Positions 53,574 through 62,422 of a DNA stretch of 64,000 nt are shown piece after piece; positions within the stretch are counted from its first letter, which is position 1, and every line of letters begins with the position of its first letter. This DNA is from Candidatus Zixiibacteriota bacterium (GTDB taxonomy: Bacteria > Zixibacteria > MSB-5A5 > GN15 > JACZUZ01), in assembly GCA_024280835.1 (NCBI GenBank), contig JAJRPJ010000015.1, positions 1 through 64,000 of the forward strand, in the 5' to 3' direction. The notes beneath the pieces are model-generated. The model was given only the letters and a program-made list of their open reading frames with translations, did no database searches and had not been told where the DNA came from. The translations under genes were made by a program, and so were the position numbers.

Positions 53574-54860
53574 ATGATGAAATCGAAATTGACCCAAGTT
53601 TTGACAGCAAGCAAGAGAATCCGATCGGCGAATAGTCGTCTCTTCCTTTCTGTAGTGATCTGCTCTGTGATGATTGGAGCCTTGGTGGTTCTAATTGCGA
53701 CTCCTATTAGCGCCAAAAAACGGGTCAAGCTTTTTGATATTACAGTCCCGCAACCGAAAAAAGGGCAGATGGAGCGTCTGAGTGATATTAGGATCCGAGG
53801 ACGGTATATTTCTCCACAGGTTTTTGCTTCGACTGAAGTGATATTCTACTTGAACAAGAAGGGCACAGTTGATTCGTTGGGTTGGTCTCATCCTGAAGAT
53901 GATTCATTGGTCTTTCGACCTTATCGAGATTCCTTATTGGCAACAAAATTTGAAGCGGGAAAAATTCAAGGAAAGAAATCGAGCTTTGCCTTGGTAGTCA
54001 GGTTCTTTGCTTTGGGAGGCAGGCTTGGTGACCGTGGAGTCGCTGATTTTCCAGTCAATGCAGATGGGGAGCTTCTTGATTATGCCCTAGCGCTCAAGTC
54101 TTTGGCCAACTATGGATGCAAAGCTCCAGAACTTGTGGTTTGCCCTCCATATTACTTTCGCAAACCAGACATTGAAGACAGTCACAAGCGGCTCTATGAT
54201 TTTGCTGTTATCCATGTCACACTAGACTCGACTGGTTCTCCAAGAGAACGAAGCATTTATTATGCGAGCGATGAGGGACTGGGAGAGATGGCATTGATTA
54301 CTTCTGGTTGGGCGGAGTATTCTCCTGCTTCAGCAAATGGAAGTAATGTGGAGAGCGAAGGGTTCTTGTTCATACGTTTCTTTCGCGAAATTGCCTATCC
54401 CGTTGAGAGCTGGAAGCTCGCCGACTTAGATTTAAGTAATGATGATTTGGAACAGATGCGTGTCATGTGGATTCCTGGAAGGCAATTTGGTGATATTGCT
54501 CCAGTTCAAAGGGCCAATCAGGACTTGTCTATTAGGATACCACTTTCGTTTTCACAAGGAAGCGCTAAGAAAGCGCAACTGCGAGTTGATAGTAAGGGGC
54601 GCGTCCAAATTAACCAGCTCAGCGGTTTGACAGGGAAGGTTGACATGCAGATAACGTTGGATAAGCTTAAGTCAATACCATTCTATCCTGCGTTTAGATT
54701 GTCAACCGATCCGTCGATTGATATGGTGACATTGAAGTTCCTTAGTGTTCTTGGGCGTCTGAATCTTTTGCCACAGGACTCGACGACATATCTCTTGCAG
54801 ACAGAGTTCATTGACAAATACAATGTCGTTGAGCGAAATAGGGCACAGAGACGCCGTTGA
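53574..54860 (+). CDS. Exported protein with three TonB-C-terminal-like modules, function unknown
   Basis: 428 aa starting at tandem ATG codons. A membrane segment or signal (LFLSVVICSVMIGALVVLIATPISA) is followed by three segments with the TonB C-terminal rhythm (strand, x-G-x-V, turn, helix ending in F-x-P-A/Y, strand): FYLNKKGTVDSLGW..LLATKFEAGK, HVTLDSTGSPRERSIYY..GWAEYSPA and RVDSKGRVQINQL..KSIPFYPAFR. Repetition is my reading of a weak pattern. Genuine TonB needs one such domain; three suggest a periplasmic scaffold or receptor. No close family recognised. Confidence 0.6.
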   Translation: MMKSKLTQVLTASKRIRSANSRLFLSVVICSVMIGALVVLIATPISAKKRVKLFDITVPQPKKGQMERLSDIRIRGRYISPQVFASTEVIFYLNKKGTVDSLGWSHPEDDSLVFRPYRDSLLATKFEAGKIQGKKSSFALVVRFFALGGRLGDRGVADFPVNADGELLDYALALKSLANYGCKAPELVVCPPYYFRKPDIEDSHKRLYDFAVIHVTLDSTGSPRERSIYYASDEGLGEMALITSGWAEYSPASANGSNVESEGFLFIRFFREIAYPVESWKLADLDLSNDDLEQMRVMWIPGRQFGDIAPVQRANQDLSIRIPLSFSQGSAKKAQLRVDSKGRVQINQLSGLTGKVDMQITLDKLKSIPFYPAFRLSTDPSIDMVTLKFLSVLGRLNLLPQDSTTYLLQTEFIDKYNVVERNRAQRRR

Positions 54861-54946
54861 ATTTTCCCAGACATGTTTTTCGTTTTGTGAGTTTCCAAGA
54901 AAACTATTCTGCGGGTTCTTCATTATAGCATTTAGTTGTATCCAAA

Positions 54947-55780
54947 TTGACACGGCGCGAATCAAAATATGTACTTTCGGTTGATGGAGAATTGGTTTCA
55001 GTGAAAGCTACTGTTTGTGGGGCAGGTCCCGTCATTCTCTTTGTCCACGGCCTGATGGGTTCCGCTGGTGTTTGGGACTCAGTGGTTTCCAAGCTTCCTG
55101 AGGGATATAGGGCCGTGGCTGTCGATCTGCCAGGCTTTGGAGAATCGCCGCCATTCTCAAGTGACAAACAAACTATCCATGATTATGGAATACTTCTCCG
55201 AAATCTAACTGAAGAGCTGTCTGAGAAGCAACCATTAGCGCTCATAGTGGCCGACTCGTTCGGGGCGAGAGTTGTTTTGGACATGCTCAAGGGCGATACA
55301 TTGCGCGCGGATAGTATTGTTCTCAGTGGATGCTTTATTGAAGGTGTACCTAAAATGTTTTCATTTTTGAAGAGAAAACGACTAGTCTCGAATTTGCTTA
55401 AATTCGCTAGGCTCGTTCCAGCTTCTTTCATTGTTGCCACTCTGAAAGTAATCCCTATCTCACAGTTGAGACACCTTCGGAAAATAGACTCTCAGGTTGT
55501 CAACTTGGCTTTACGTTCAGACCCAGAAACAGTGGAAAGTCTACTGAGGGAACTTTTTTGTCCGTTTATGCTTAGTAGCATTAAGGCAAACTTGAATAAT
55601 CAGATTGTCTTGATAAGAGGGGAGTTAGATAATATCGTCAGCGAGGGGAGCGCGAAGCAATTGGGTAAGGTCCTTGGCGCCCAAGTTATTGGGCTACCGA
55701 AAGTGGGACACACCTCAATGCTAGAGGATCCGCAGGCCTATGCCGAAGCGCTTTGCCAGCTACTACCTGATGTCGGGTAA
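54947..55780 (+). CDS. Alpha/beta hydrolase
   Basis: 277 aa. The only start before the fold begins is TTG 54947, without clear ribosome site; the first strand (KYVLSVDGELVSVKATVCG) belongs to the domain, so later starts are unlikely. Oxyanion region FVHGLMGSAGVWD, nucleophile elbow VADSFGARV (the usual GxSxG reads A-D-S-F-G), acid near RGELDNIV and His in KVGHTSMLEDP are consistent with an active hydrolase. Substrate unknown. Confidence 0.82.
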   Translation: MTRRESKYVLSVDGELVSVKATVCGAGPVILFVHGLMGSAGVWDSVVSKLPEGYRAVAVDLPGFGESPPFSSDKQTIHDYGILLRNLTEELSEKQPLALIVADSFGARVVLDMLKGDTLRADSIVLSGCFIEGVPKMFSFLKRKRLVSNLLKFARLVPASFIVATLKVIPISQLRHLRKIDSQVVNLALRSDPETVESLLRELFCPFMLSSIKANLNNQIVLIRGELDNIVSEGSAKQLGKVLGAQVIGLPKVGHTSMLEDPQAYAEALCQLLPDVG

Positions 55781-55965
55781 TGGCATACGGCGCTAGGGTT
55801 TGCTGGCTACGGCGCAATTTTCGTAAATTGCTACGAAAGTGTGACCCCTTGTCGCAGAATGTGCGACTTAGTTAGCCGGAGTTTCGACAGGGCAGTCTTT
55901 ATCACAGCGTTATTTGGCGGACGATATGACTTATCATAAAAAACAACAGTAATGGACGCAAAATA

Positions 55966-56229
55966 ATGCGAGAGAGTAGATTACGGAATTTAGAAAATAG
56001 GCGGGTGGTCGCAAATCGTCGAATTGGCGTCTATTTCCTTTGGATTATCCCTGTTGGTGTGGCTTTTGCATTATTTTTCTTCGGAGGTGGGATAACCGCT
56101 GGAAAACGGTGGGGGATTTTCGCTTTTGCCATAGTCTATGTTGCTGTCCGATTGGCAATTATGCGCTATCGGACAAAGAGGCGCGAGCAGAAGAAGTCCG
56201 AAGAGGGGGCAAGTTTCACTCAACAATAA
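55966..56229 (+). CDS. Small two-span membrane protein
   Basis: 87 aa with an N-terminal basic stretch, two hydrophobic segments (IGVYFLWIIPVGVAFALFFFGGGI and WGIFAFAIVYVAVRLAIM) and a charged C-terminus. No clear ribosome site and no family recognised. It contains the inverted pair GTCCGAT/ATCGGAC at 56146-56174. May be genuine because of its coherent topology. Confidence 0.4.
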   Translation: MRESRLRNLENRRVVANRRIGVYFLWIIPVGVAFALFFFGGGITAGKRWGIFAFAIVYVAVRLAIMRYRTKRREQKKSEEGASFTQQ

Positions 56230-56549
56230 TTGAACTTTCGGTGAAGTTACTAGCCAATAATCACTTGCGAGGCAATTTCTCTCTTGACAAGTCCGTATTT
56301 GCGGCTATAATTGTTGCGCCTACTGTAATTCGACATGATGCAGTAGCGTCCTCTAATTGTATAACCATCAAGTTGCATTACCGCGCAACTCTATAACCAC
56401 AGAGCATAATCACAGAGCAAATATCTGAGGCAAAAGCAAAAGTTTGTAAGGTTAGCTTGGAACAAAAGGTACTGAAAATCGAAATGATGAAAATCAAGAT
56501 GACGCAAATTAATATGACAGAACGAAATGTAAATTTGGGTGACAATAAT
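56230..56549. other. Long leader region of the TPR gene
   Basis: 320 bp without a supported gene. It carries one perfect consensus promoter, listed separately, and then about 230 bp of predicted untranslated leader; an in-frame TTG-initiated extension from 56457 has no ribosome site and is not used. Confidence 0.4.
56284..56311 (+). promoter_or_regulatory. Consensus sigma70-type promoter for the TPR gene
   Basis: TTGACA (56284-56289), 16-bp spacer, TATAAT (56306-56311). Both hexamers match the consensus perfectly, so strong constitutive transcription of the following gene is expected. Confidence 0.75.
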
Positions 56550-58889
56550 ATGTCATCGAGCAAACCTTTCAAGGCGATGTCCTTGCAAGGACTCAGTGTT
56601 GCTTTTGTTGCAACTCTTATGTTTGGAATTGTTCTTACCAATCTTTCGCAAGCCAAATTTGATGAATCAACTGTTTCTAGGGCTTTGAAAAATGGTGACA
56701 CTACCCAAGCTTTAGAGTCATTGAACAGTGCCGTTTCCAATGATAGCAAAGACTATAAAGCTATCTACTGGCTCGGACGAATCGCTTACGCTCAAGGCAA
56801 GTATGTCGACGCCAAGGGGCATTTCGCTAAGACCTATAAATTAAAGAAGAATTACTACCCTAGCTTGTACTTTCTAGCCATGACTCACATGCATTTGGCT
56901 GAATTTGACGAAGCCAAGCCATTGGTGCGCAAAGGGCTAAAGAAAGCTCGTACAATGCGAATCGAGTTTAATGGAGCGCAGGATTCGATTCGTACGATGA
57001 AAGACAACTATGCTCGAACTGGGAATCCAGCTGGAGTCACTGAGGTCGATGGTGATGGGACAACTGAGGTGAAGGTCTACAAGAAGGTCACCGAAGCTGA
57101 GCTTAAAGAGAAGATCGCACAAAACCCAAAAGACCCAGTGAACTATTTCTCGCTGGGTAAAATGTATTTCGATTCCAGCCGTTATGAGGAAGCGAAAACT
57201 CAATTAGAACTAGCGCTGAACCAGAAGCCTGATCATGATCTGTCTAATTATCAATTAGGCCTAACGTTGCTCAAACTTGGTGATCTCGCAGGCGCTCGCG
57301 CTACATTCTTGAGTCGTATTGAAGCCAATGAGTCATATAAAGCCGAATACAATTATGGATTGGGCGCTGTTTTTCTTGCCGAGGCAAAAAACGCTCAACA
57401 GGCGGAAGGCTCTAAAGAACTTGTAGATTCTCTGGCTGGTTCGGCGGATGCAAAGTTCAGGATAGCAGTGGCCTATGACGCTTATAATCCAAAGTTCCAT
57501 TTAGGATTGGCGGAAGCTAACTTTATGCGAGGAGCTTACGGTCTCGCTAAGGATGGCTATGAAACAGCCCTTGAGCTATCTCCAGGTGACAATCTTGAGA
57601 TTATCAACAATTTTGCTGAGACATGCTATGAAGTCAAAGACTATACATGCGCGCTTGAGCAATTCGGAAAAGTTCTCAAACAAGATTCTCTTAATGTTCG
57701 TGCTTGGCGGAGAGTCGGGTCTATATATTTCGGCGCCGCTACTGGAGCCGCTTCAGCTGACGCAGCAACCGAGAATTACAAGAACACGATTGCCGCATAC
57801 CGTAAGTACATCGAACTGTCAGACTCGCGTATCGATAGTTCAAACGCGCAAGTCTATTATGATTTGGCAGAGTCGTTGGCTAAGTTAAAAGGGTATCCTG
57901 AGGCGGTTGCCAATTACGAACTTGTCTTATCAATCCCAGTTATCCCTGATGAAATCTACTTGGATGTCGCTCGTGGATATTCGATTATGCAGAAGTGGGA
58001 AAAGGCAATTGAATATTATGAACTGCATGCCAAGTGGGCCTTGGAACAAGGGGCTGATTATACCGCTTCGATGTCATCAATAGAGATTGATAAGCGCATT
58101 GGCGAGGCGTATTACGGACTCAAGGACAATGCTGCTGCGATTCCATATCTGCAGCGTTCTTATGCCGCTGATACATCCCAGACAAGATTGTTGATTAACA
58201 TCGCATTGGGTTATCACAACCAAAAGAAATATCTTCACGCTTTCCCATATTACCAGCGTCTCCTTTCAAGTGATTTGGGCGAGGAAATTTGGAAGCTCTA
58301 TCTCAACGGCGCTTTCTGTGCTATGCAATTGGCCAAAGGCGAAGGTAAAGACAAGGACCTCAAAGACATTATTGGTGTCCCACTTGAGCCATCGGGTAAA
58401 TTGTCCTCAAAGGGATATTACAAAATTGGCCTTGGTTGGCTAGAGCAGGTGCTGGTATATCAACCTGGGCATGAACGTGCAACTTCATTGTTGGCTTCCA
58501 CCTATCTCTGGGAGTTGAATGACTGCCAAAATGGTGTGCTTTGGTATACAAAAGTTAATGAGATTAACCCGAATGATTGCGAAGCGTTGCGTTCTCTTGG
58601 GTATGCTTACTTTGGTGGAATTTGCAAAAAGAACTACGGGAAAGCGATTAGTTATCTCGGCAAAGCCCTGAAGTGTTTGGGTGGAGATCCTTGTAAGGCC
58701 AAGGAAATTACTCTTTGGACAGCTCAGGCCTATCACACCCGCGCTGTTGATTACTCTGATGCCAAAGAGCCTGAGAAAGCTCGCACAGCATTCAAGAGCG
58801 CTTTTGATTGGTACTCCAAAGTCCTCAAATGCGATCCAGGTAACAAAGATGCTTTGCAGGGTAAAGAGGATGTTGAATTCGAGTTTTAA
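56550..58889 (+). CDS. Exported TPR-repeat protein
   Basis: 779 aa from ATG 56550 (GGGTGA upstream). A signal or anchor (SVAFVATLMFGIVLTNLSQA) precedes about twelve TPR-like helical hairpins, for example DYKAIYWLGRIAYAQGKYVDA, DPVNYFSLGKMYFDSSRYEEA, NPKFHLGLAEANFMRGAYGLA, LNVRAWRRVGSIYFGAATG and DCEALRSLGYAYFGGICKKN. TPR arrays bind partner proteins; location is periplasmic if the signal is cleaved. Downstream lies the ExbB/ExbD/TonB cluster, and TPR proteins often accompany such clusters. Partner unknown. Confidence 0.85.
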   Translation: MSSSKPFKAMSLQGLSVAFVATLMFGIVLTNLSQAKFDESTVSRALKNGDTTQALESLNSAVSNDSKDYKAIYWLGRIAYAQGKYVDAKGHFAKTYKLKKNYYPSLYFLAMTHMHLAEFDEAKPLVRKGLKKARTMRIEFNGAQDSIRTMKDNYARTGNPAGVTEVDGDGTTEVKVYKKVTEAELKEKIAQNPKDPVNYFSLGKMYFDSSRYEEAKTQLELALNQKPDHDLSNYQLGLTLLKLGDLAGARATFLSRIEANESYKAEYNYGLGAVFLAEAKNAQQAEGSKELVDSLAGSADAKFRIAVAYDAYNPKFHLGLAEANFMRGAYGLAKDGYETALELSPGDNLEIINNFAETCYEVKDYTCALEQFGKVLKQDSLNVRAWRRVGSIYFGAATGAASADAATENYKNTIAAYRKYIELSDSRIDSSNAQVYYDLAESLAKLKGYPEAVANYELVLSIPVIPDEIYLDVARGYSIMQKWEKAIEYYELHAKWALEQGADYTASMSSIEIDKRIGEAYYGLKDNAAAIPYLQRSYAADTSQTRLLINIALGYHNQKKYLHAFPYYQRLLSSDLGEEIWKLYLNGAFCAMQLAKGEGKDKDLKDIIGVPLEPSGKLSSKGYYKIGLGWLEQVLVYQPGHERATSLLASTYLWELNDCQNGVLWYTKVNEINPNDCEALRSLGYAYFGGICKKNYGKAISYLGKALKCLGGDPCKAKEITLWTAQAYHTRAVDYSDAKEPEKARTAFKSAFDWYSKVLKCDPGNKDALQGKEDVEFEF

Positions 58890-59040
58890 TGGATAGTCGC
58901 ATCTTGTTAACAAGCTCGTAATATAGAAAACTAATAAACAATAACATTTTTTGGAGTGATGCTTTTTTGTGGAATTTATGGTGTTTTTTGGCGGGAATCG
59001 GCCTTGACCTTTTCGCTGGGAAGCATACATTAGCGGACTA

Positions 59041-59058
59041 TCGGACGTAACTGTCCGA
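59041..59058. promoter_or_regulatory. Operator-like palindrome TCGGAC-N6-GTCCGA (site 1)
   Basis: TCGGACgtaactGTCCGA, perfect 6-bp arms, lies 130-147 bp before the gene at 59188. A near copy is at 61106-61123. Next to it, ATTTGGCC (59059-59066) pairs with GGCCAAAT (59080-59087). Confidence 0.45.
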
Positions 59059-59099
59059 ATTTGGCCAAGAGTGGTTTTCGGCCAAATGTAAACTTCAAA

Positions 59100-59117
59100 G
59101 TTTCATGGTCATGAAAC
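59100..59117. promoter_or_regulatory. Operator-like palindrome GTTTCATG-GT-CATGAAAC
   Basis: Perfect 8-bp arms around two central bases, about 70 bp before the ATG of the following gene. Confidence 0.4.
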
Positions 59118-59187
59118 AGCGACATAACTAGTCTGATGGTACAAGCTGATGATAATATCTGTTGGTAAGAGGGTAAGATAAGATAGA

Positions 59188-60147
59188 ATGGCTGATAACG
59201 TCGATAAAGATCAACGTGCAGGAGCGGGTAGCGCTCCTACTTCAAAACTCAATGTTGAGGATGATATTCGGTTACAGTATATCGGATTTGACGTTGGCGC
59301 TAGCAAGACAGGTGAGCTGTACAAGAACGGCGGCGAGCAGGAAAAGTTCTTGTCTCGTGTTCGTGAAAAACGTGAGCGAAATGACATTCTAAGAGACACC
59401 AGCGCATTTCGCGTCGATCGCATCAGCGGCGCTGAAAAATATGTCCTACTTGCCGCATCAGTGCTCGTCTTATTGACTTTCTTCCTGCCAGCCACGCCAT
59501 GGATTGCAGGCTATTTTGAAACCAGAACTGAAGTTAGTGTTAGTGGGACACCAAAGCCCGTTGACAGCGGTTTGTTAGCTGACTCAAGCGCGTTAGAAGG
59601 CGATAGCGCTAACGCTGGTATGGGAACAATCGAAGATGTCCCAATCGAAGAGGCGGCGCCAGTTACCAAAGACAGAAGTGGCTTCCAAGAATTAGTCGTA
59701 AAGAGAACACGTATAGTTATCGAAAGAACACCTTTCAGCCGTAGCGGTTTACAAGTCTTAACAAATTTTGGAAGTGTTAGCTCTGATGTACTTTCTTCAG
59801 GGATCATTCTCAAGATTACAGGCGCGCTGTTTATCCTCTTGATTCTTTCAGTTTTTGCCACACCACTTTTTATTATCTATAGCGTTTTGACTATCAAAGG
59901 TGATCCCGATGCAGTTGCGTTGCAACTAAAGAAGGCTCTGAAATTTGGTTGGTATCCCACTATGATTTGGCTTGCGATGTTAGTACTTTCGATTTTTGGG
60001 GCGGAATATGGTTTTGATTCAACCACTGCATTGCACCAGCTGGGTGCAACGTATGGCATGTCGAGTTTCTTAGGATTAACCGGAAGCGGTTTATATATCA
60101 GTTTAGCGGGTTGCATGTTTGCTGGAGCCAAGTCGATAGAGATTTAG
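59188..60147 (+). CDS. Unrecognised four-span membrane protein upstream of exbB
   Basis: 319 aa. A long polar cytosolic N-terminus (residues 1-90), membrane segment at about 90-112, an acidic periplasmic loop (about 115-205), then three segments to the C-terminus. No named family recognised. Ninety-two bp separate it from exbB, so it probably belongs to the same transport unit. The loop begins ETRTEVSVSG and is rich in Glu/Asp/Ala (GTIEDVPIEEAAPV). Confidence 0.65.
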   Translation: MADNVDKDQRAGAGSAPTSKLNVEDDIRLQYIGFDVGASKTGELYKNGGEQEKFLSRVREKRERNDILRDTSAFRVDRISGAEKYVLLAASVLVLLTFFLPATPWIAGYFETRTEVSVSGTPKPVDSGLLADSSALEGDSANAGMGTIEDVPIEEAAPVTKDRSGFQELVVKRTRIVIERTPFSRSGLQVLTNFGSVSSDVLSSGIILKITGALFILLILSVFATPLFIIYSVLTIKGDPDAVALQLKKALKFGWYPTMIWLAMLVLSIFGAEYGFDSTTALHQLGATYGMSSFLGLTGSGLYISLAGCMFAGAKSIEI

Positions 60148-60239
60148 AGCTTTGATCGTGAACTTCAATTTGGATATCAGTTATTACATAAGAAAAAAAT
60201 AGCATAAATAATATTTTCTGTACAGGAGGCGCCACACAA

Positions 60240-61010
60240 GTGAAACAATCAATTTTTATCACACTTATCACCGTAATCTCGGTTGCAGTATCAGTTGCGA
60301 TTTTTGTTTATCTCGGCGGCCAGCCTAAGAACACAATCATGCACAACGTTCATGAGGGTGGCCCTTTGGTCGTGGTTTTGTTTACTGTTTTGCTGATGCT
60401 TATCGCTTTTGTTATCGAGAGATTCTTCTCACTTGCCAAAGCTAAAGGCACAAGCTCTGTCCAGGTGTTCTTTAAGAAGTTCATCATCATGGTTCAGAAG
60501 GGTGACTGGGACGGCGCATTGGCCGCTTGTGACAAACAGCGTGGTTCAACTGCAAATGTTCTGCGAGCTGGTATTGAAGCCTACCGTGGAGTCGAGAATG
60601 ACGCATCTGTCGACGCCGATAAGAAAGTTGCCGCAGTGCAGGCTGGAATCGAAGAAGCCAACGCACTTGAAGGCCCGCTCTTGGAGCGTAATTTGATTGC
60701 TATGTCCACTATCGCTTCGATTGCGACAATGGTTGGTTTGCTAGGAACAACACTTGGTATGATTCGCGCGTTTGCCGCGACTGGTAATGTCGAAGGTGGT
60801 GTAATTGACGCGACAGCTCTGGCGACAGGTATCTCTGAGGCCTTGGTTAATACAGCTGGTGGTTTGATCTCTGGTATTTTGGGTATTTTCTTCTATAACT
60901 ACTTTGTGAACAAGGTTGACACATTCAACTATGTCACTGACGAAGCGTCATTCGAGACGATTCAGGTCATAAAAGGTCGTATGGCTGCCCAAAAGAAGGC
61001 CGCCGCGTAA
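60240..61010 (+). CDS. exbB: MotA/TolQ/ExbB proton channel family protein
   Basis: 256 aa with a GTG start and AGGAGG 10 bases upstream. Segments at about 5-25 and 40-60, a cytosolic region, and the conserved hairpin IATMVGLLGTTLGMIRAFAA..LATGISEALVNTAGGLISGI define the family. With ExbD it forms the proton-driven motor that energises TonB. ExbD genes follow at once. Confidence 0.95.
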   Translation: MKQSIFITLITVISVAVSVAIFVYLGGQPKNTIMHNVHEGGPLVVVLFTVLLMLIAFVIERFFSLAKAKGTSSVQVFFKKFIIMVQKGDWDGALAACDKQRGSTANVLRAGIEAYRGVENDASVDADKKVAAVQAGIEEANALEGPLLERNLIAMSTIASIATMVGLLGTTLGMIRAFAATGNVEGGVIDATALATGISEALVNTAGGLISGILGIFFYNYFVNKVDTFNYVTDEASFETIQVIKGRMAAQKKAAA

Positions 61011-61024
61011 GTTAGGGTATTCAT

Positions 61025-61054
61025 CGACAAACCGCTCTAGAGTGTGGTTTGTTG
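61025..61054 (+). promoter_or_regulatory. Hairpin between exbB and exbD
   Basis: CGACAAACC (61025-61033) pairs with GGTTTGTTG (61046-61054, one G-T pair) around a loop containing CTCTAGAG. No T-run; it may set relative mRNA levels of exbB and the following genes. Confidence 0.4.
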
Positions 61055-61105
61055 AAGAATCGCCCAAATTGGCGCCGAATTTGTATAACATAAGACAGGG
61101 CATAG

Positions 61106-61123
61106 TCGGACAATTTTGTCTGA
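61106..61123. promoter_or_regulatory. Operator-like palindrome TCGGAC-N6-GTCTGA (site 2)
   Basis: TCGGACAATTTTGTCTGA has the same half-sites and 18-bp length as the site at 59041-59058, with one transition in the right arm. It lies 77-94 bp before exbD. Confidence 0.4.
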
Positions 61124-61199
61124 ACAATATTATCTGACAGTTGAGCCACGTTTGAGGTAGTCACTCGTTTAGGGTAGATAAACTAAAATTTAGATAATC

Positions 61200-61682
61200 A
61201 TGGCGATAAAGAAAAAAAGACGGGTCAATATCGTTACCGATATGACACCCATGGTAGATATCGCGTTTCTGTTGCTGATTTTCTATATGGCGACGACGAC
61301 ATTCAAACCGCCAGAGACAAAAGCGGTGACATTGCCGTCTTCACATTCGGAAATCAAGTTGCCAGATCAGGACATCATCAATATCACAGTTACGAAGCTC
61401 GATTCGGTTTATGTCGATTACTTGGCGCCGACGATGGTTGAAGTTGATGGTGTTGAATTCAAGTCGACGGTAAGAAAATATGCTGAAACTGACGCTACGT
61501 CAGTGGCCTTCTATATCAACAAGGCTCGCGAAAAGAATCTTCGAGCTCTAGTGGTTATCAAGGCTGATAAGGATGCTAGTTTTGGCACCATGGAACGCGT
61601 TATGAAGTCCATGCAAGAGAATAATCTGACGAAGTTTCAGGTCGTCACAGATATGATAGTTGAGCAGATAGATGGCGAGTAA
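61200..61682 (+). CDS. exbD: ExbD/TolR family protein (first copy)
   Basis: 160 aa. A single membrane helix with the essential Asp in TDMTPMVDIAFLLLIFYMATTTF, followed by a periplasmic domain. Together with ExbB it couples proton flow to TonB. A second exbD follows 70 bp later, which is a usual arrangement in FCB-group bacteria. Confidence 0.94.
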   Translation: MAIKKKRRVNIVTDMTPMVDIAFLLLIFYMATTTFKPPETKAVTLPSSHSEIKLPDQDIINITVTKLDSVYVDYLAPTMVEVDGVEFKSTVRKYAETDATSVAFYINKAREKNLRALVVIKADKDASFGTMERVMKSMQENNLTKFQVVTDMIVEQIDGE

Positions 61683-61751
61683 TTTGACGATGATTACAAC
61701 TACGAGTGTAATCAGCAAGCGCCTTCTTGATCCGCAAAAGGAGTCTATGTA

Positions 61752-62405
61752 ATGGCAGGAAATGTGGTACAAAAAGCCGCCAAGACAGGGAAGAAGGGTC
61801 TAAGACGTCCTAAGAGACGTATTGCGGTCCTTATCGATATGACTCCTATGGTTGATATCGCTTTCTTATTGCTGATTTTCTACATGGTCTCGACTGTGTT
61901 CAGTCAACCACAGGCGATGGAAATCAATCTGCCAGATCCTGATGAACAGGATACGGAGATTCCTGTAGCGGAATCTAACCTGCTGACCATCTGGGTCGAT
62001 GCAGACAATACTCCTTTTTGGCTGGTCGGTAAGCCCACAGGCAAGCATTTGCCAATACCGTTTGCGCAAGATTTGGAAGCGCATGATTCCTTGGGATTCG
62101 TCGTTGATTCGGATTCATTGATTCACATATTGGCTAATGAGAACCGTTCAAACAGTAAGTTGAATACTCTTATATACATTCATCCTGAGGCAAATTTTGC
62201 CTCAATGATAGAATTGCTAGATGATATTGATTTGCTTGAGCGTTCATGGAACAGCGCCTTAGCCGAGAAACTGGGTAAGCCACTTAATGAACTAACTCGA
62301 AAAGATGGCAAGTTCTCTTATCGTTATGCGATGGACACTTGGGAAGTTGGCGGTCGAATCGACAACATTATCCGCGCCGCGAAACGCAAGGCCGCCGGGC
62401 AATAA
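61752..62405 (+). CDS. exbD: ExbD/TolR family protein (second copy)
   Basis: 217 aa, longer than the first copy. The same helix motif IDMTPMVDIAFLLLIFYMVSTVF with essential Asp is preceded by a Lys/Arg-rich cytosolic tail (KAAKTGKKGLRRPKRR). The periplasmic domain is larger (about 160 residues) and includes a stretch with LIYIHPEANFASMIELLDDIDLLE. AAAAGGAG precedes the ATG. Two different ExbD subunits may assemble in one motor. Confidence 0.93.
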   Translation: MAGNVVQKAAKTGKKGLRRPKRRIAVLIDMTPMVDIAFLLLIFYMVSTVFSQPQAMEINLPDPDEQDTEIPVAESNLLTIWVDADNTPFWLVGKPTGKHLPIPFAQDLEAHDSLGFVVDSDSLIHILANENRSNSKLNTLIYIHPEANFASMIELLDDIDLLERSWNSALAEKLGKPLNELTRKDGKFSYRYAMDTWEVGGRIDNIIRAAKRKAAGQ

Positions 62406-62422
62406 AAGAGGGGGAATAATTT

